The translations under genes were made by a program, and so were the position numbers. The notes under the pieces are model-generated. The model was given only the letters and a program-made list of their open reading frames with translations. It was not told where the DNA came from and made no database searches. From Rehmannia glutinosa (taxonomy: Eukaryota; Streptophyta; Magnoliopsida; Lamiales; Orobanchaceae), in contig CM071926.1 of assembly GCA_016081115.2 (NCBI GenBank), positions 13,467,971 through 13,531,970 of the forward strand: DNA of 64,000 bases, in the 5' to 3' direction. Shown piece by piece: positions 49,700 to 60,283 of this stretch. Positions within the stretch are counted from its first letter, which is position 1; every line of letters starts with the position of its first letter.

Positions 49700-50400
49700 A
49701 TTCAAGCTATGCAAGAAGAGTCAATCGGTTTGAGAGAAATAAAGTATGGGAATTAGTGCAAAGACCCATACATCAAAATGTTATTGGAACCAAATGGGTG
49801 TTCGAAATAAGATGAACGAGGAAGGTTACGTGGTAAGAAACAAAGCAAGACTAGTAGCCAAAGGATATTGCCAAGAAGAAGGGATAGATTTTGATGAAAC
49901 ATTTGCCCTGTAGCAAGATTGGAAGCTATAAGGATGTTTCTTGCCTATGCGACTCACAAGAATTTCATTGTATATCGATGGATGTAAAAAGTGCATTCCT
50001 AAATGGTTTATTGGAAGAAGAAGTGTATGTTGAACAACCTCCATGATTTGAGCAAAAGACTCTTGGAGACAAGGTATACAAACTCAAGAAAGCCTTGTAT
50101 GGATTGAAACAGGCACCCGAGCATGGTATGATACCCTGTCACAATTCCTAATCGAAAATGGATTCACAAAAGGAAAAGTAGATAGAACACTTTTCAGAAT
50201 TCAAGACAAGAAAAGTATCTTCGCTTGTTCCAATATATGTGGATGACATTATTTTTGGATCCACTAACAAAGAGTCATGTGAAAAATTTTCAAACCTCAT
50301 GCAAAGTAAATTTGAAATGAGCATGATGGGAGAGCTAACATTCTTCCTTGGACTCCAAGTGAAACAGTGAAGGATGGAACCTTCATAAGTCAAACAAAAT
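49700..50400 (+). pseudogene. Element A reverse transcriptase
   Basis: RVT_2-type RT. Conserved blocks in order: NKVWELVQRP (49738-49770), GTKWVF, NKARLVAKGYCQEEGIDFDE (49838-49898), the first catalytic Asp in DVKSAFLNGLLEEEVYVEQP (about 49983-50040), KALYGLKQAP (50092-50120), and YVDD at 50236-50247 followed by IIFGSTN. All three catalytic Asp codons are visible, but in different frames. Confidence 0.88.
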
Positions 50401-50649
50401 ACACCGAGACTTAATGAAGAAGTTTGGTATGGAGGAGAAGTCTTCGTAAAAATACCAATGAACACATCGATCAAAATGGACATGGATGCGGATGGCAAGT
50501 CTGTAGATCAAACAAGATCTGAGCACTTATTGGATCAATGCTCTATCTCACGGCTAGCGGGCGGACATCACCTTTGTGTAGGTGTATGTGCAAGATTTCA
50601 ATCTGCTCCAAAAGAGAGCCACATGACAAAGAAAGAAGAGAATATTAAG

Positions 50650-51193
50650 ATACTTGAAAGGAAGCCAAGAAGTAGGCTATGGTATCCAAGGAAGGTGGAT
50701 TCAAGCTAATTGGCTACTCGGATTCGACTATCTTTGGATGTAGAGTGGACAGAAAAGCACTTCGAGCACATGTCAAATGCTTTAGGAAACAGTGATTTCT
50801 GGTTTAGCAAGAAGCAAAACTCAATAGCCACCTCTACAGTGAGGCGAGAATACATAGGCTGCGGGCAAACAAGTGCCAAGTCCTATGGATGAGACAAAGA
50901 ACAGAGACTATGAAATTGAAGAAAAAGAAATTCCAATCATGTGTGATAACACAAGTGCAATAGCTATCACTCAAAATCCGTGTTGCACTCAAGAACAAAA
51001 CATATTGATGTCGGATATAACTTCATAAGAGACCATGTTGAAAAGAAGGACATCATCCTAGAATATATCTCAACCGATAAACAACTAGGCCGATATCTTC
51101 ACAAAACCATTATGTGAGTCAAGATTTGAAGAACTCAAACATGAGTTGGGGTTAATTGAGCTGAGTGACACTCGACGAATCAAAGAAGAGTAA
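50650..51193 (+). pseudogene. Element A RNase H and pol C-terminus
   Basis: GCRVD/RKST-type segment (50735-50765), WFSKKQNSIATST (50800-50840), EYIGCG, EIPIMCDNTSAIAITQN (50920-50980), KHIDVG and FIRDHVEKKDIILEYIST (50998-51080), DIFTKPLCESRFEELKHELG (about 51090-51150). It ends with the stop codon at 51191-51193. The pol end matches in the other copies. There is no in-frame fusion to the env-like gene. Confidence 0.85.
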
Positions 51194-51719
51194 TGGAACG
51201 AGAAAAGGGGTGAAAAAGAGTGAAAATGCAAATCATTTCGAAAATCACCAGACGGAAAACTGACTACACCGAAGTCGGTGATAGGCGAGTCGCTAAGAGA
51301 ACTGTGAGAAGTAGAGTTAAATCGGCTAGGAGATAAGCTGAATAACTTATGAGCAAAGTGACAAAAACGCATCGTTTTGACTAAGCGGGAATGTTTTAAG
51401 GAATACGTCGATAATGATGATGTGTACGACAAAAAGCTGCACACCAAGCTTATGATTGGATATAAATCTTTGCCGCATTAAATACGAGACATGAAATGCT
51501 CAATAAGCGTCGAAATCCAAGCCGTTGATTTCGACCACGATTCAAAAACCACCCGCGTCCCTTTCATAAACCATATTTAAACCATTTTCGTCCATTTCTC
51601 TCTCACACTTCTAAAAACTCGTTCATCTCTTTCTCTCAAAAGCAAAGGCAGAATACTCTCGAAACCCTATCAACCTTCAAATCAATTTCTCGAGTTTTTC
51701 CTTAATGTAATCCCGAGAA
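51194..51719 (+). promoter_or_regulatory. Element A pol/env-like spacer with promoter-like block
   Basis: 526 bp, non-coding. ATTGGATATAAAT with TATAAAT at 51461-51467 (259 bp before the ATG), GCCGCATTAAATACGAG, GCCGTTGATTTCGACC (about 51521-51536), an AT box CATATTTAAACC (about 51582-51593), TTTCTCTCTCACAC (about 51605-51618) and telo-box AAACCCTA at 51662-51669. Every item is kept at similar spacing in B, C, D and E. The inferred role is an RNA polymerase II promoter and leader for the env-like gene. Confidence 0.6.
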
Positions 51720-54700
51720 ATGGCACCAACTTATGACTTTACCAAGTTAGGAAAGCAAATCCACACCGGTTCGATGGTGGATTTTGACGGAATGGTGAAG
51801 CGGGTCCGACGACACACCCTGGTGAAGAAAATCGAGAAGTTGGAAACGTCCGGACTAAAACCGTTTCTAACGTTAGAATATCCGATGACCTATGTGGAGG
51901 AGGTCGCACAATTCTACGTGAATGCCGAGATTCACGATGAAGGAATCAAGTCATCTTCACGGAAAGCGGTGACTATCTCGCGCCAAGGATTTGGTGAACA
52001 TTGCTCACTACCGGCGAAGGAGCATCCGAGATTAAAGAAGCTGATGTAAACTTGGGACGATGGAAAGAAATAGCCAAGTCCGACTTCTTGATAAAATAAT
52101 ATACACAAAACAAACAAGAGATCTGCTAAAGGAGGACTATCACAAGTTGTTGGACATAGTTGCCAAATGTATCGACATCAAATTTGGCGGCTTTGACCAA
52201 TCAAAAGGCAAAGCTGATTGTAATGGCTGCAATCATCGAAGAAAAGAAGATAAAGCTGGGCTGAGTTTGTCTACAATGGACTCTGCCCGAGCGTGGGGAA
52301 CAAGTCCTTCAAAGAAGATGGTTCATTTGGAGGATCCCTAGGATATGGCACAGTGATTGGCCGGCTATTGGAGGTGAAAGGAGTCCTCTTAGACATGGGA
52401 AGGCATTCCATGTTAACAAGAGGATGTTGAGCTAACCTCTGGGCGCTCGAAGCGTGCTTACGCCAAGAGAGTCGACACGATGATGGGGAATCACCGACCC
52501 CGAAGATCTGTTGTTTCCTCTCCAAACCAAGAAGAAAGCTGCCCCTGCGGTACCAAGAAGATCTACGCCCCTGCAAAGAAAGAAAACCAAACATGCTCAC
52601 GCCCCGCAGCGAGTCACCGCCCGCGGCCGTGTCTCCCTGCCCCTGCGGCGAGCGGTCGAGAAGGACTCACAAATACCTTCTCCGATCGTCAAAAGGAGGA
52701 GGAGCCCGACAAGCCAAGACGGCCGGCTCCTCGAGAAAAAGACACCGGCAAGACGCCCGGCCGCCAAGACTCGAGAAGACAACATCTCTCGAACCGAAAT
52801 TCCCCCTGGTACAAACCAGGAGACGAAGAAAGAATCGTCAAGCGATCCCGAATCGGAGAAACCAAATGAGTCGATTACTCGGCCATCACAAACAAATACG
52901 GAGACTACGGAAGTAGAGTCTCGGATGTAGTTGATGAAACAACCAAGTCTGAAGGCGTCGTGAGAGGCAACCAGAAAACACAAACAGTAACTCACACACA
53001 AGCAAGCCTGAGAAGAACCTACCAGAAGCGAGATAGTGATGTAATGATTCTATCTCCACCTTACCCGGACATCCAAAATCGTCCGAGTGAGTGGAGGAAA
53101 TGGAAGCCGAGCAAGTCGAGGAACAGTTCCAACGGCCCGAGTTCATAGAAGAAGAAGAGAAGCTGCTAAATTTCCTTGGATTAACTACTGTGCTCCCGGC
53201 TGACGATGAAGACAAGCGCACGGACATCCTGCAGATCTACAAGGACAAGGAGAGAGAAAAGCAAGGCTGAAAAAAGCCGAAGCACGTGAGAAGGCAAGCA
53301 TCGCCTATCTCCCGGCACCCGCAACACACATCCTCTCCTTGATGTCTTCTCACGGCGGTGACGAGGAACCAGAATGCTTTCACCCCGAGAAGAGTTGCAA
53401 ATCGACGCAAGCATTGCACGAGTCAAGAATCCTTCACGAGCAAAGACTAATGGAGGGACCAGGAGAGTCCTCCGAACACACCGAAATCGATCCAATGGGA
53501 GTGGTTCAAAGACAAATAGCCAATGTTGTTCTTTCTACCACTTCCCACTCACTCGGAAGAAGAAGCGATAAGGGAGGCGATGAAAAATCTGGCTAGTGGG
53601 GACCCCGATCGAGCCAACCCCTATTGAAGGTGTGCTACCACCCGCCCCAACGGTGAACAATCAATCGAAACAACCGGGAGTTTGGAGACGAGTGACCCCA
53701 TTCCAAGTCACTCGGTGGTGCGCGCCGGTGAGGGGAAACTCCTCCACTGCGGCAAGGTCGGAGGATCTTTGCGGATGACTCCACAACGAATCAAGGAGGC
53801 GAAGAAGAGAAATTACAATCACAAGAAGAACAAACAAGTTGCCATCAACGAAGCTCAGACGATTGAGACTCGTCTCGGTGAGTGCCAAGCTACTCGAAGG
53901 CTAATGACGCCTGGCGATGCGATCGAGGCACGAGGAATGCCACGGGAGTTAACACTGCAGGCGATGAAAGTGCAATCCATGGGGTTGAGACTCTAATGGA
54001 TGCCATGTAGGAGACCCTAAGGCAGTGACACCGTCGAAAGGGAGGACCAGGCCTCGCGGCAGCAGAGAGCTGCCGGAGGTAATGAAGGCCTACGGGAGGT
54101 TGAGACTTCCCGGGGTAAAGAAGCCAAAGTAGAGAACATCCCTCCTGCTATCATCGACCCATCGAGAAGGAGATCGCGCACTTCATGATTCCCGGACAAC
54201 CATGATGTCACTTTTCTCGGGATCGGAAGGCGAAGAAGAAGGAGTCATCCCGATGCCAAATCCAAAAGACTCACCAAGCGGGTATTCCAAGCACGAGCAA
54301 GTCGATCCCAAGACTACTCGTCAAACTTTTAACTTTGATGATGAGCCACCATCGAAATCTCATCATCGTCCGATGACGCTTCGATAAGGCCGAGGACCGA
54401 TCTACTAAAATGGAAAAATCGGCTAAGACCAACGAAGGCGCTAAGGCAGTGAGGCTCGGCAAGCGGGTCCGCTTCACAACAAGACCCGGCTCAATAAGAG
54501 ACCATCACGCAGGCTCCTCAAGTGCAGCGAGATCGATTCCCAAAAGAACCGCCCGCGCACCACTCATCATCAAACAGATTCCGGTTGGCGGTGATGAATC
54601 CTTCGTAGAGTCTTTTCCTTTTCACTTTGAAATACCGGAACTCCACGAAGAGTCGAAAAAGCGAACAAGCACGCTATCACGGACCACTCCTGTTTTCACT

Positions 54701-56240
54701 CAAGCACCATTGTTCGGCCGATTTTGATTTTGACGTCAGTATGGCCATCACCGCAACAACAAAAGAATCGGTGAAGTTCGAGAAGTGTTCAAAGCACTCT
54801 TTGCTTGAGGTTGAGCGGATGGAGAGGCATCGAGCCTCTTTGGACATGCGATCGACAACAGATGCCAACCTTACACTGACTTGAGAGGCATCACGATCGA
54901 GGATAAGGGAATGGTGGCAACAAAGGCAAAATCAATGCGTGTGGAACAGTGAGATACTTGAGAACTTTGTTCAACAAGTTCTTTGGTGTGGAGAGTGAAA
55001 ATGCTTGATGCAAAACGAAGGCGAGAGAACACATTGAGCATATGCATGAAGCTCACATCGCCGAAATCAAGTTGCTGCGTGAGCAAAATACAAATGATAT
55101 ACAACGTTTGGAAGAACACATGACTAGAAAATTCAGCCTTCTCATGGCCGAGATGAAGCTGATTTCAGAGTCCAACGCTTTCGATCCGAATTCGTCTTTG
55201 CTTACAACGCAGAGACTTGAAGCGAGAACTCGACTATCCGCAGGCTCGATTTCATGCTTGCCCGGCATGTTCCCAGGGTTCCTCTATCCTTTGATGATGC
55301 CAAAAAGGGGAAGATGAATACCTTAAAGCGAAAAAATCGGAAAAGAAAGAGGAAATGAGAAGGAACAATGAGAAGGAAAATCACCGAGGAAATTTTGAAA
55401 CAAAAGAAAGGAAAATCTGTGAGGGGGAAGGATCAAAAGATATGACCTTGATGATTGCACAAACCCTCAACGAGGGTCCTCACAAAAACTGACATTATAA
55501 GCGAAAACTCCCCGTGACTCGCCACTCCAACACTCTGCTTTGTCTATGGTGAGAAGAGAAAAGCAATTGAAGCAGGGATGAAGGAAGTGGAAGGAAGAAT
55601 GGATGCCAGGGTGATGAACATCTTGAAAGAACATGGAGGCATTCCGGTTGGCAGAGACACTTATGCCATCTCGGATGTCGGGATAGAGCCGCGATCGGTC
55701 GATGAATTTAAAACGCTCGAATCGAGGGATATTTTGCAAATATGTCTATGGCTCAAGCTTGGGACTTATCTTGGGAAAAGGGTCTCGCGTTATGTGAAGA
55801 AGGCGACAGGCGTGCAGACTTCCTGATCCTCTGTCACTCACTCTGCTAGTCACTCACCGGGAAGAAGTAGACCCCAGTCAATATACGCCCGAGGTAGAGG
55901 AAGAAGCGAGTGGAGGAAGAAGCTTGACCTGTGGCCTCTGCCCAAAAATATTGAATACGTAGATCCGGGAAAGAAAGGAGGGATCTTTCAAATGGGCTTG
56001 ACCAAGTGGCAAATTTAAAAGTGGCTAAAACTAACGCCGAGTATGCAAAAAGATTAGAAGAAAAAACAAGAGACAAACTCAGCTATGGTAGGAGAGACAG
56101 AAAGAATAAGAAGAGATGAAGGCGCCAGGAAAGCATATGAGAAGAAAAAGAAGCGCAAAGCGGTGACGAGAAAAAGAGAAGAAGAGAAGAAGATCTTGAT
56201 CAAGATGAAAGAAGGAGACAATAAGGAGATGAAGTGTTCT
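51720..56240 (+). pseudogene. Element A env-like post-pol gene (about 1500 codons)
   Basis: Starts MAPTYDFTKLGKQIHTGSMV, then FLTLEYPMTYVEEVAQFYVN (51865-51925): an N-terminal domain like the putative plant transposon protein domain. An EDYHKLLDIVAKCIDIKFGG-type block (52133-52195) and GTVIGRLLEVKG (about 52352-52385) fit the same domain. An Arg/Pro/Lys-rich linker (52440-52900) could carry nuclear signals. A charged middle is followed by a coiled coil (55020-55180, with HIAEIKLLREQN and MTRKFSLLMAEMKLISE), MDARVMNILKEHGGIP (55600-55645) and a basic Lys/Arg/Glu tail (56030-56230). No signal peptide or membrane helix is visible. It is much longer than the env-like frame I recall for SIRE1. Broken by frame shifts. 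Confidence 0.65.
55291..55313 (+). other. Internal polypurine-tract-like motif in A env-like gene
   Basis: TTGATGATGCCAAAAAGGGG followed by AAG, 1.2 kb before the 3' LTR. It copies the context of the true tract. Multiple tracts are a described Sirevirus trait. Confidence 0.72.
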
Positions 56241-56495
56241 TTGTCCAACCCTTCGTGTATTTTATTATGTAAATACATACAATGTAAGTCTTACGTAATA
56301 AAGCTATAAATTCTTTATCTTGTTTTTGTGAAGACAATTATATACTCCGATACACCTTGTAAACAAATGTGTTAAGTACAAGAATGATATGATCAATAAA
56401 AAGATTGATTCTCACAAGATACATTCTATGTCAATACACTATCTCATGTATCTTTGTTATCTGCATCTTTGTATGGTTTAAGTTTTGGCATCATC
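56241..56495 (+). other. Element A 3' untranslated region
   Basis: Non-coding, AT-rich, between the env-like tail and the polypurine tract. It contains TTTATTATGTAAATACATAC-type sequence conserved with B (8290-8320). No other feature seen. Confidence 0.55.
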
Positions 56496-56509
56496 AAAAA
56501 GGGGGAAAT
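56496..56509 (+). other. Element A polypurine tract
   Basis: AAAAAGGGGGAAAT, preceded by GGCATCATC, directly before TGTTAGGAATT. Confidence 0.92.
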
Positions 56510-58044
56510 TGTTAGGAATTTTATTGTTTAGATTTTGATGAATGCCATGTAAAACTTATAATAGAAAGTTGGCACCCCAATTCTTGTTGTAAAAATATAT
56601 TGTAACAATTAGAGTGGCCAAGGAGTTAAGTCGGCCTACGCCCTAACATGCAAGAAGACAAATCAAGATCGAAGGAAAACTCTGCGAGGCAGTGAGTATG
56701 GCAAAGAAGAGTAGACGGAACTCTCTTGAAGAAGCGGTGAGATGCGGTGAGTGGAGCATCGATCAAGTCAACTCAACAAAAGCCAAGTCTCAAGTTGAAG
56801 TGACCAGAAGAGTCATCCATGATTGGAAGGCGACTCTAAGTCACCTGGGAAAGCAAGGAAATGCGGTCAAGTCGAGATAATCGTAAAAAGAACCGTTGCC
56901 GCGAAATCAAGAGATTTACTTAAACAAGTAATATCTCCATACCACCTTTCTTGGAGTGCTCGATGCGGAAGCGTGCAAAAGGAATGAACCAATGGGAAGC
57001 ACTACACCGTGTCGAACTCAAAAGGTGAAAGAACAATTCATACGAGGAAACGGCAATTCCAAGAATCGCAAGCCAACGATCGCAAAGTGACTTTCAAAAA
57101 TAAGCCTATCTCTTCAACGGGCAAATTTTTGAAAGTTCACTATAAAAGGCCGAGGAGATTGTTTGAGATATAGGATGACACACACGCGAGATATACAAGC
57201 ACATCGAAAAAAAGCGAAACATTCTCAATCCTCAAGCCTACATTACGAAGTACATCAATCCAACACTCACCCGTGAAGGAAAGAGAACTTCTATCGATTG
57301 AAGAGGAAACTTTTGAAAACAAGGGGTCTACATTCCGGAAGGATTGTAGAAAGGTTCAAGGTTGAACCAAGTCTTAAGCTTTTGGAGGGCTTCGTGATCA
57401 AATCCAAAGAGCTTGAGCAAGTGAGTTTGTAGTAACAAAGGCGCAAATTTGCCTGTGAAGAAGTTGAGTCGTCGAGAAGCCACTGAGTGATCAAGGCGTC
57501 TCTCCGGATGAGTCCCTAAGGATCAAGTCGGTTGTTGTGATCAAGACTTGTATCCGGGTATCGTTACCACTTTGTAAACCGATCATTACTTAGTGGATTC
57601 CTCCCAGGAGTTGGAGAAGAGAGGAGTAGAAGAATTACCCCATCTTCGAACCTCTATAAAAACTTTATCTTTGTGTCATTTACATTTCAAAGATTTAAAT
57701 TCACGCACTTTTAATCGCTTATATCTCACGATAAATTTGCTATCCATTTGATAATTTATAAGTACTAAATCAAGCTCTAAAATCTTGCTTAATCAAACTT
57801 AAGGGTGTTAAGTCTTCCGCTGAAAATAAAACCACAAAGTCAAATTATAGCCAACAATCGAGTTACTCCATCAACGGCTCAAACAGTCTATTGAGAGATT
57901 AACTCTCTTGAGTGACTAATTCGATCCGTCAAGGACACAAATGTGTAGAATCAACTATGTAGATTTAAAAGACTAAATCGAAAATTTGGTAAGGTTTATT
58001 CAACCCCCTTCTAAACCTTACACTTACACCCCTTGGGACCTACG
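56510..58044 (+). repeat. Element A 3' LTR
   Basis: 1535 bp, pairs with 44034-45562. TATA box at 57141-57147. The last base reads G where A is expected (CCTACG before GATGA instead of CCTACA). Confidence 0.92.
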
Positions 58045-58049
58045 GATGA
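58045..58049. repeat. Target site duplication of element A, right (GATGA)
   Basis: Matches 44029-44033. Confidence 0.85.
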
Positions 58050-58190
58050 AGAAGAAACGAAGATGAGAAGAGCGGATGAGGACATAAGGAGAGTCAAGAT
58101 GAAGGGAGGAAAAAGGAAACAACCAAGGCGTTGGAGATGGTCGCAACCATTTTATGTATTTTACTTTATTGTAAATACACAACTGTAAGT
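58050..58190 (+). pseudogene. Element C env-like gene, terminal fragment
   Basis: The C-terminal Lys/Arg-rich tail of the C env-like gene (RRADEDIRRVKMKGGKRKQP, about 58062-58125), then VFYFIVNTQL-type codons shared with the ends of A and B. Confidence 0.6.
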
Positions 58191-58438
58191 ATTCTCGCAT
58201 GTTAGGCATTAAGCTCCGATACCTTCTTTGTAATTTTGCTCGATTCCGCTTGTAACTTAGCATTGATACATGTTGTAATGCGATTTTGTATAGGCTTTGA
58301 TACATTTTGTAAACAAACTTTGTAAAGGACAAGAATGCTAAGATCAATAAAATTGATTATTCAAAGCATACATTCTTTGTTCTTGCCGCTTGTGTTTGTT
58401 GTTTATTTAAGTTTTGGCATCATCAAAACGGGGAACTT
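58191..58438 (+). other. Element C 3' untranslated region and polypurine tract
   Basis: AT-rich non-coding sequence ending GGCATCATCAAAACGGGGAACT (tract about 58425-58438). The tract has lost purines compared with A, B and D (AAAACGGGGAACT), as expected for an older copy. Confidence 0.7.
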
Positions 58439-59974
58439 GTTAGGAATTTTTTTGTTACATTTTGATGATACCATGTAAAACTTAGAATAGGAAGTTGGCA
58501 CCACATTTTCCTTGATTTCTATGTTGTAATAGATAGATGAAAGAGGTGAGTGAAGTCGGCTATGTCGAAGAATGCAAGAAGTCAACTACGGACAAGAGTG
58601 AAGACTACATTTTGTGTCACCAGAGTATGGCCAAGATGAAAGACAAGGACTCGACCAAGGAGAGCCGGAGGAACAATCTGTGTGAAGTATGAGGAAGTGT
58701 CGATCCAAGTCGATAAAAGAAGCCAAGTCTAACTTGGAATTGTGATTGAGTCATTCCCATATGTTTGGAGCAGACTCAAGTCAAGTGGTAAAGTAGCGAT
58801 CAAGTCAAGACAATCGACATTGATCCGTTGGAAGGAAGTCGAGATATTACTCGATATAGTAATAAGTCCAATCGCTGTCTTAAAGTGTTTGGCCCAAACA
58901 TGCAAAAGGAATAAACCAATGGGAAACACTGGAGCATGTGTCGGACCCGTAAAGGCAGCAGCCATTTAATACGAGGAAGAGTCAACATCACAAATGTTGC
59001 GGACCAATAAAAGACAAGCCAACGAACAAGAAGTATCATTTGAAAATAGCTTTATCTCTTCAATAGACAAATTTTCAAATGAGCACTATAAAAGGCCGAG
59101 GAAACATTTGAGAAAGGTAACCTAATAAGAGAAGCACGAATGAATCAAGCAATATTTAAGCAAGCATAACCTGCAATATTGTCAAAGCTTATCAAGAAAA
59201 TTCTTCAAGCCTAAAACTTGAAGGAACTCGATCCAACATACGCCGTGAAGGAAAGATTACTTCAACCAGTTGAAGAGAAAATGTTTCAAGAACAAAAAGG
59301 GTATACTCTCCAAGTTTGAAGGAGCTATAGTGAGGTTCAAGGTCGAACCAAAACTTTCAAGTTTGTTGGAGGGTTGGTGATCAAATCCAAAGACTTGAAG
59401 GGAGTTTGAAGTAGAAAGGCAAATGTCTTGTGAAGAAGGTGAGTCGCGGAGAAGCCAATGTATGATCAAGGCTGTCTCTAAATCAAGAAGCGCTGTAATC
59501 TGATCATGTTACTTAGTGGATTCCTCCAGGAGTTGGAGAAGAGTGGATTAGAGGAATTACCCCATCCTCGAACTACTATAAATTTGCTTGTGTCATTTAC
59601 TTTCAAGATTTACTTTCTAGCTTATATTTTTATATCGATGATAAGTTGTATTTCTATCCAACTGATAATAACAAGTCTAAAACAAGTGTTAAAAATGTGC
59701 TTAAAATTTAACAAAGGGTGTTAAGTCTTCCGTTATTAAAAACCAAATCACCTAAAAGTGAAGTGTTAGCTTACGCAACTAAGTTATACTATCAACAACT
59801 CGAGTCAGTGCTGAGTGGGTAACTTTGTTTGAAGAAAGCCAACCTAGTTGTCCCCTAGGACCCAATGATTTGAGTCAACTCTGTTGAATATTTTAAAAAG
59901 ACTAAAAAGTTAAAATTCGGTAAGGTTTATTCAATCTCCCTTCTAAACCTTACACCACACCCCTTGGACCTACA
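58439..59974 (+). repeat. Element C 3' LTR
   Basis: 1536 bp, TGTTAGGAATTTTTTTG to CTTGGACCTACA. TATA box at 59087-59093. Resembles the D LTRs. Its 5' partner is outside the window. Confidence 0.88.
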
Positions 59975-60283
59975 ATCTTTGGTAAGAAGTACTCGGGGCT
60001 CATCACAATCTGATTTAGAAGAATGTTTCAATGTCTTCAAGACTTACGGAATGAAGTTGAACCCCGCAAAATGTACCTTCGGCGTACATGGTGGTAAATT
60101 CTTGGAATACACTCAAAGAGGAATTGAAGCCAACCCCGAGAAGATCAATGCAATTACGAACATGCCGATTACCGCCAATGCGAAAGACGTGCGAGAAGAT
60201 GACCGGTTGTATGGTTGCTTTGAGACGCTTTATCTCCAAGTCAGTAGGAGGGCGACTAACTATTTTCTCAAGCTCGACGCTTG
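59975..60283 (+). pseudogene. Ty3/gypsy RT-RNase H fragment (target of element C)
   Basis: Reads LVRSTRGSSQSDLEECFNVF then KTYGMKLNPAKCTFGVHGGK, RGIEANPEKINAI and LKLDA: the RT thumb/connection region of plant Ty3/gypsy elements (probably the Tat or Athila group), just downstream of the catalytic DD. The upstream RT would be on the other side of C. The last third shifts frame. It ends abruptly in E env-like sequence at about 60284, with no LTR at the join. Confidence 0.8.

Larger units (their letters stand above)
44034..58044 (+). mobile_element. Element A: full-length Ty1/copia Sirevirus-like element, plus strand, inside C env-like gene
   Basis: 14.0 kb with LTRs of 1529 and 1535 bp, primer site, gag, protease, integrase, RT, RNase H, spacer, env-like gene, polypurine tract and GATGA duplication. 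No foreign insertion. Same subfamily as B. This is the clearest copy in which to read the whole gene order on the plus strand. Confidence 0.93.
1..59974 (+). mobile_element. Element C: oldest large Ty1/copia (Sirevirus-like) copy, 5' end outside the window, interrupted by B, D and A
   Basis: Seen: gag starts mid-gene at base 1. Protease follows to 4141, inverted pol lies at 4145-6488, RNase H at 24889-25310 and the env-like gene at 25864-29621. The gene resumes at 43772-44033 and 58050-58190, and a single 3' LTR closes the element at 59974. The pieces rejoin in order once B, D and A, each with its 5-bp duplication, are removed. The LTR and gag resemble those of D more than those of A and B. 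The 5' LTR and left target duplication lie outside the window; the right one would be ATCTT at 59975-59979. C inserted in a Ty3/gypsy RT relic. It is non-functional through insertions, an inversion and many frame breaks. Confidence 0.85.

Noticed and set aside
52480..53001. Overlapping open frames of 107-139 codons on both strands
   Set aside because: These are shadows in the Arg/Pro-rich linker of the A env-like gene. Low-complexity codons leave several frames open.
51720..56240. Calling the post-pol gene a true envelope glycoprotein
   Set aside because: No signal peptide, glycoprotein-like Cys pattern or membrane helix is visible in the readable parts of any copy. Only its position is env-like.
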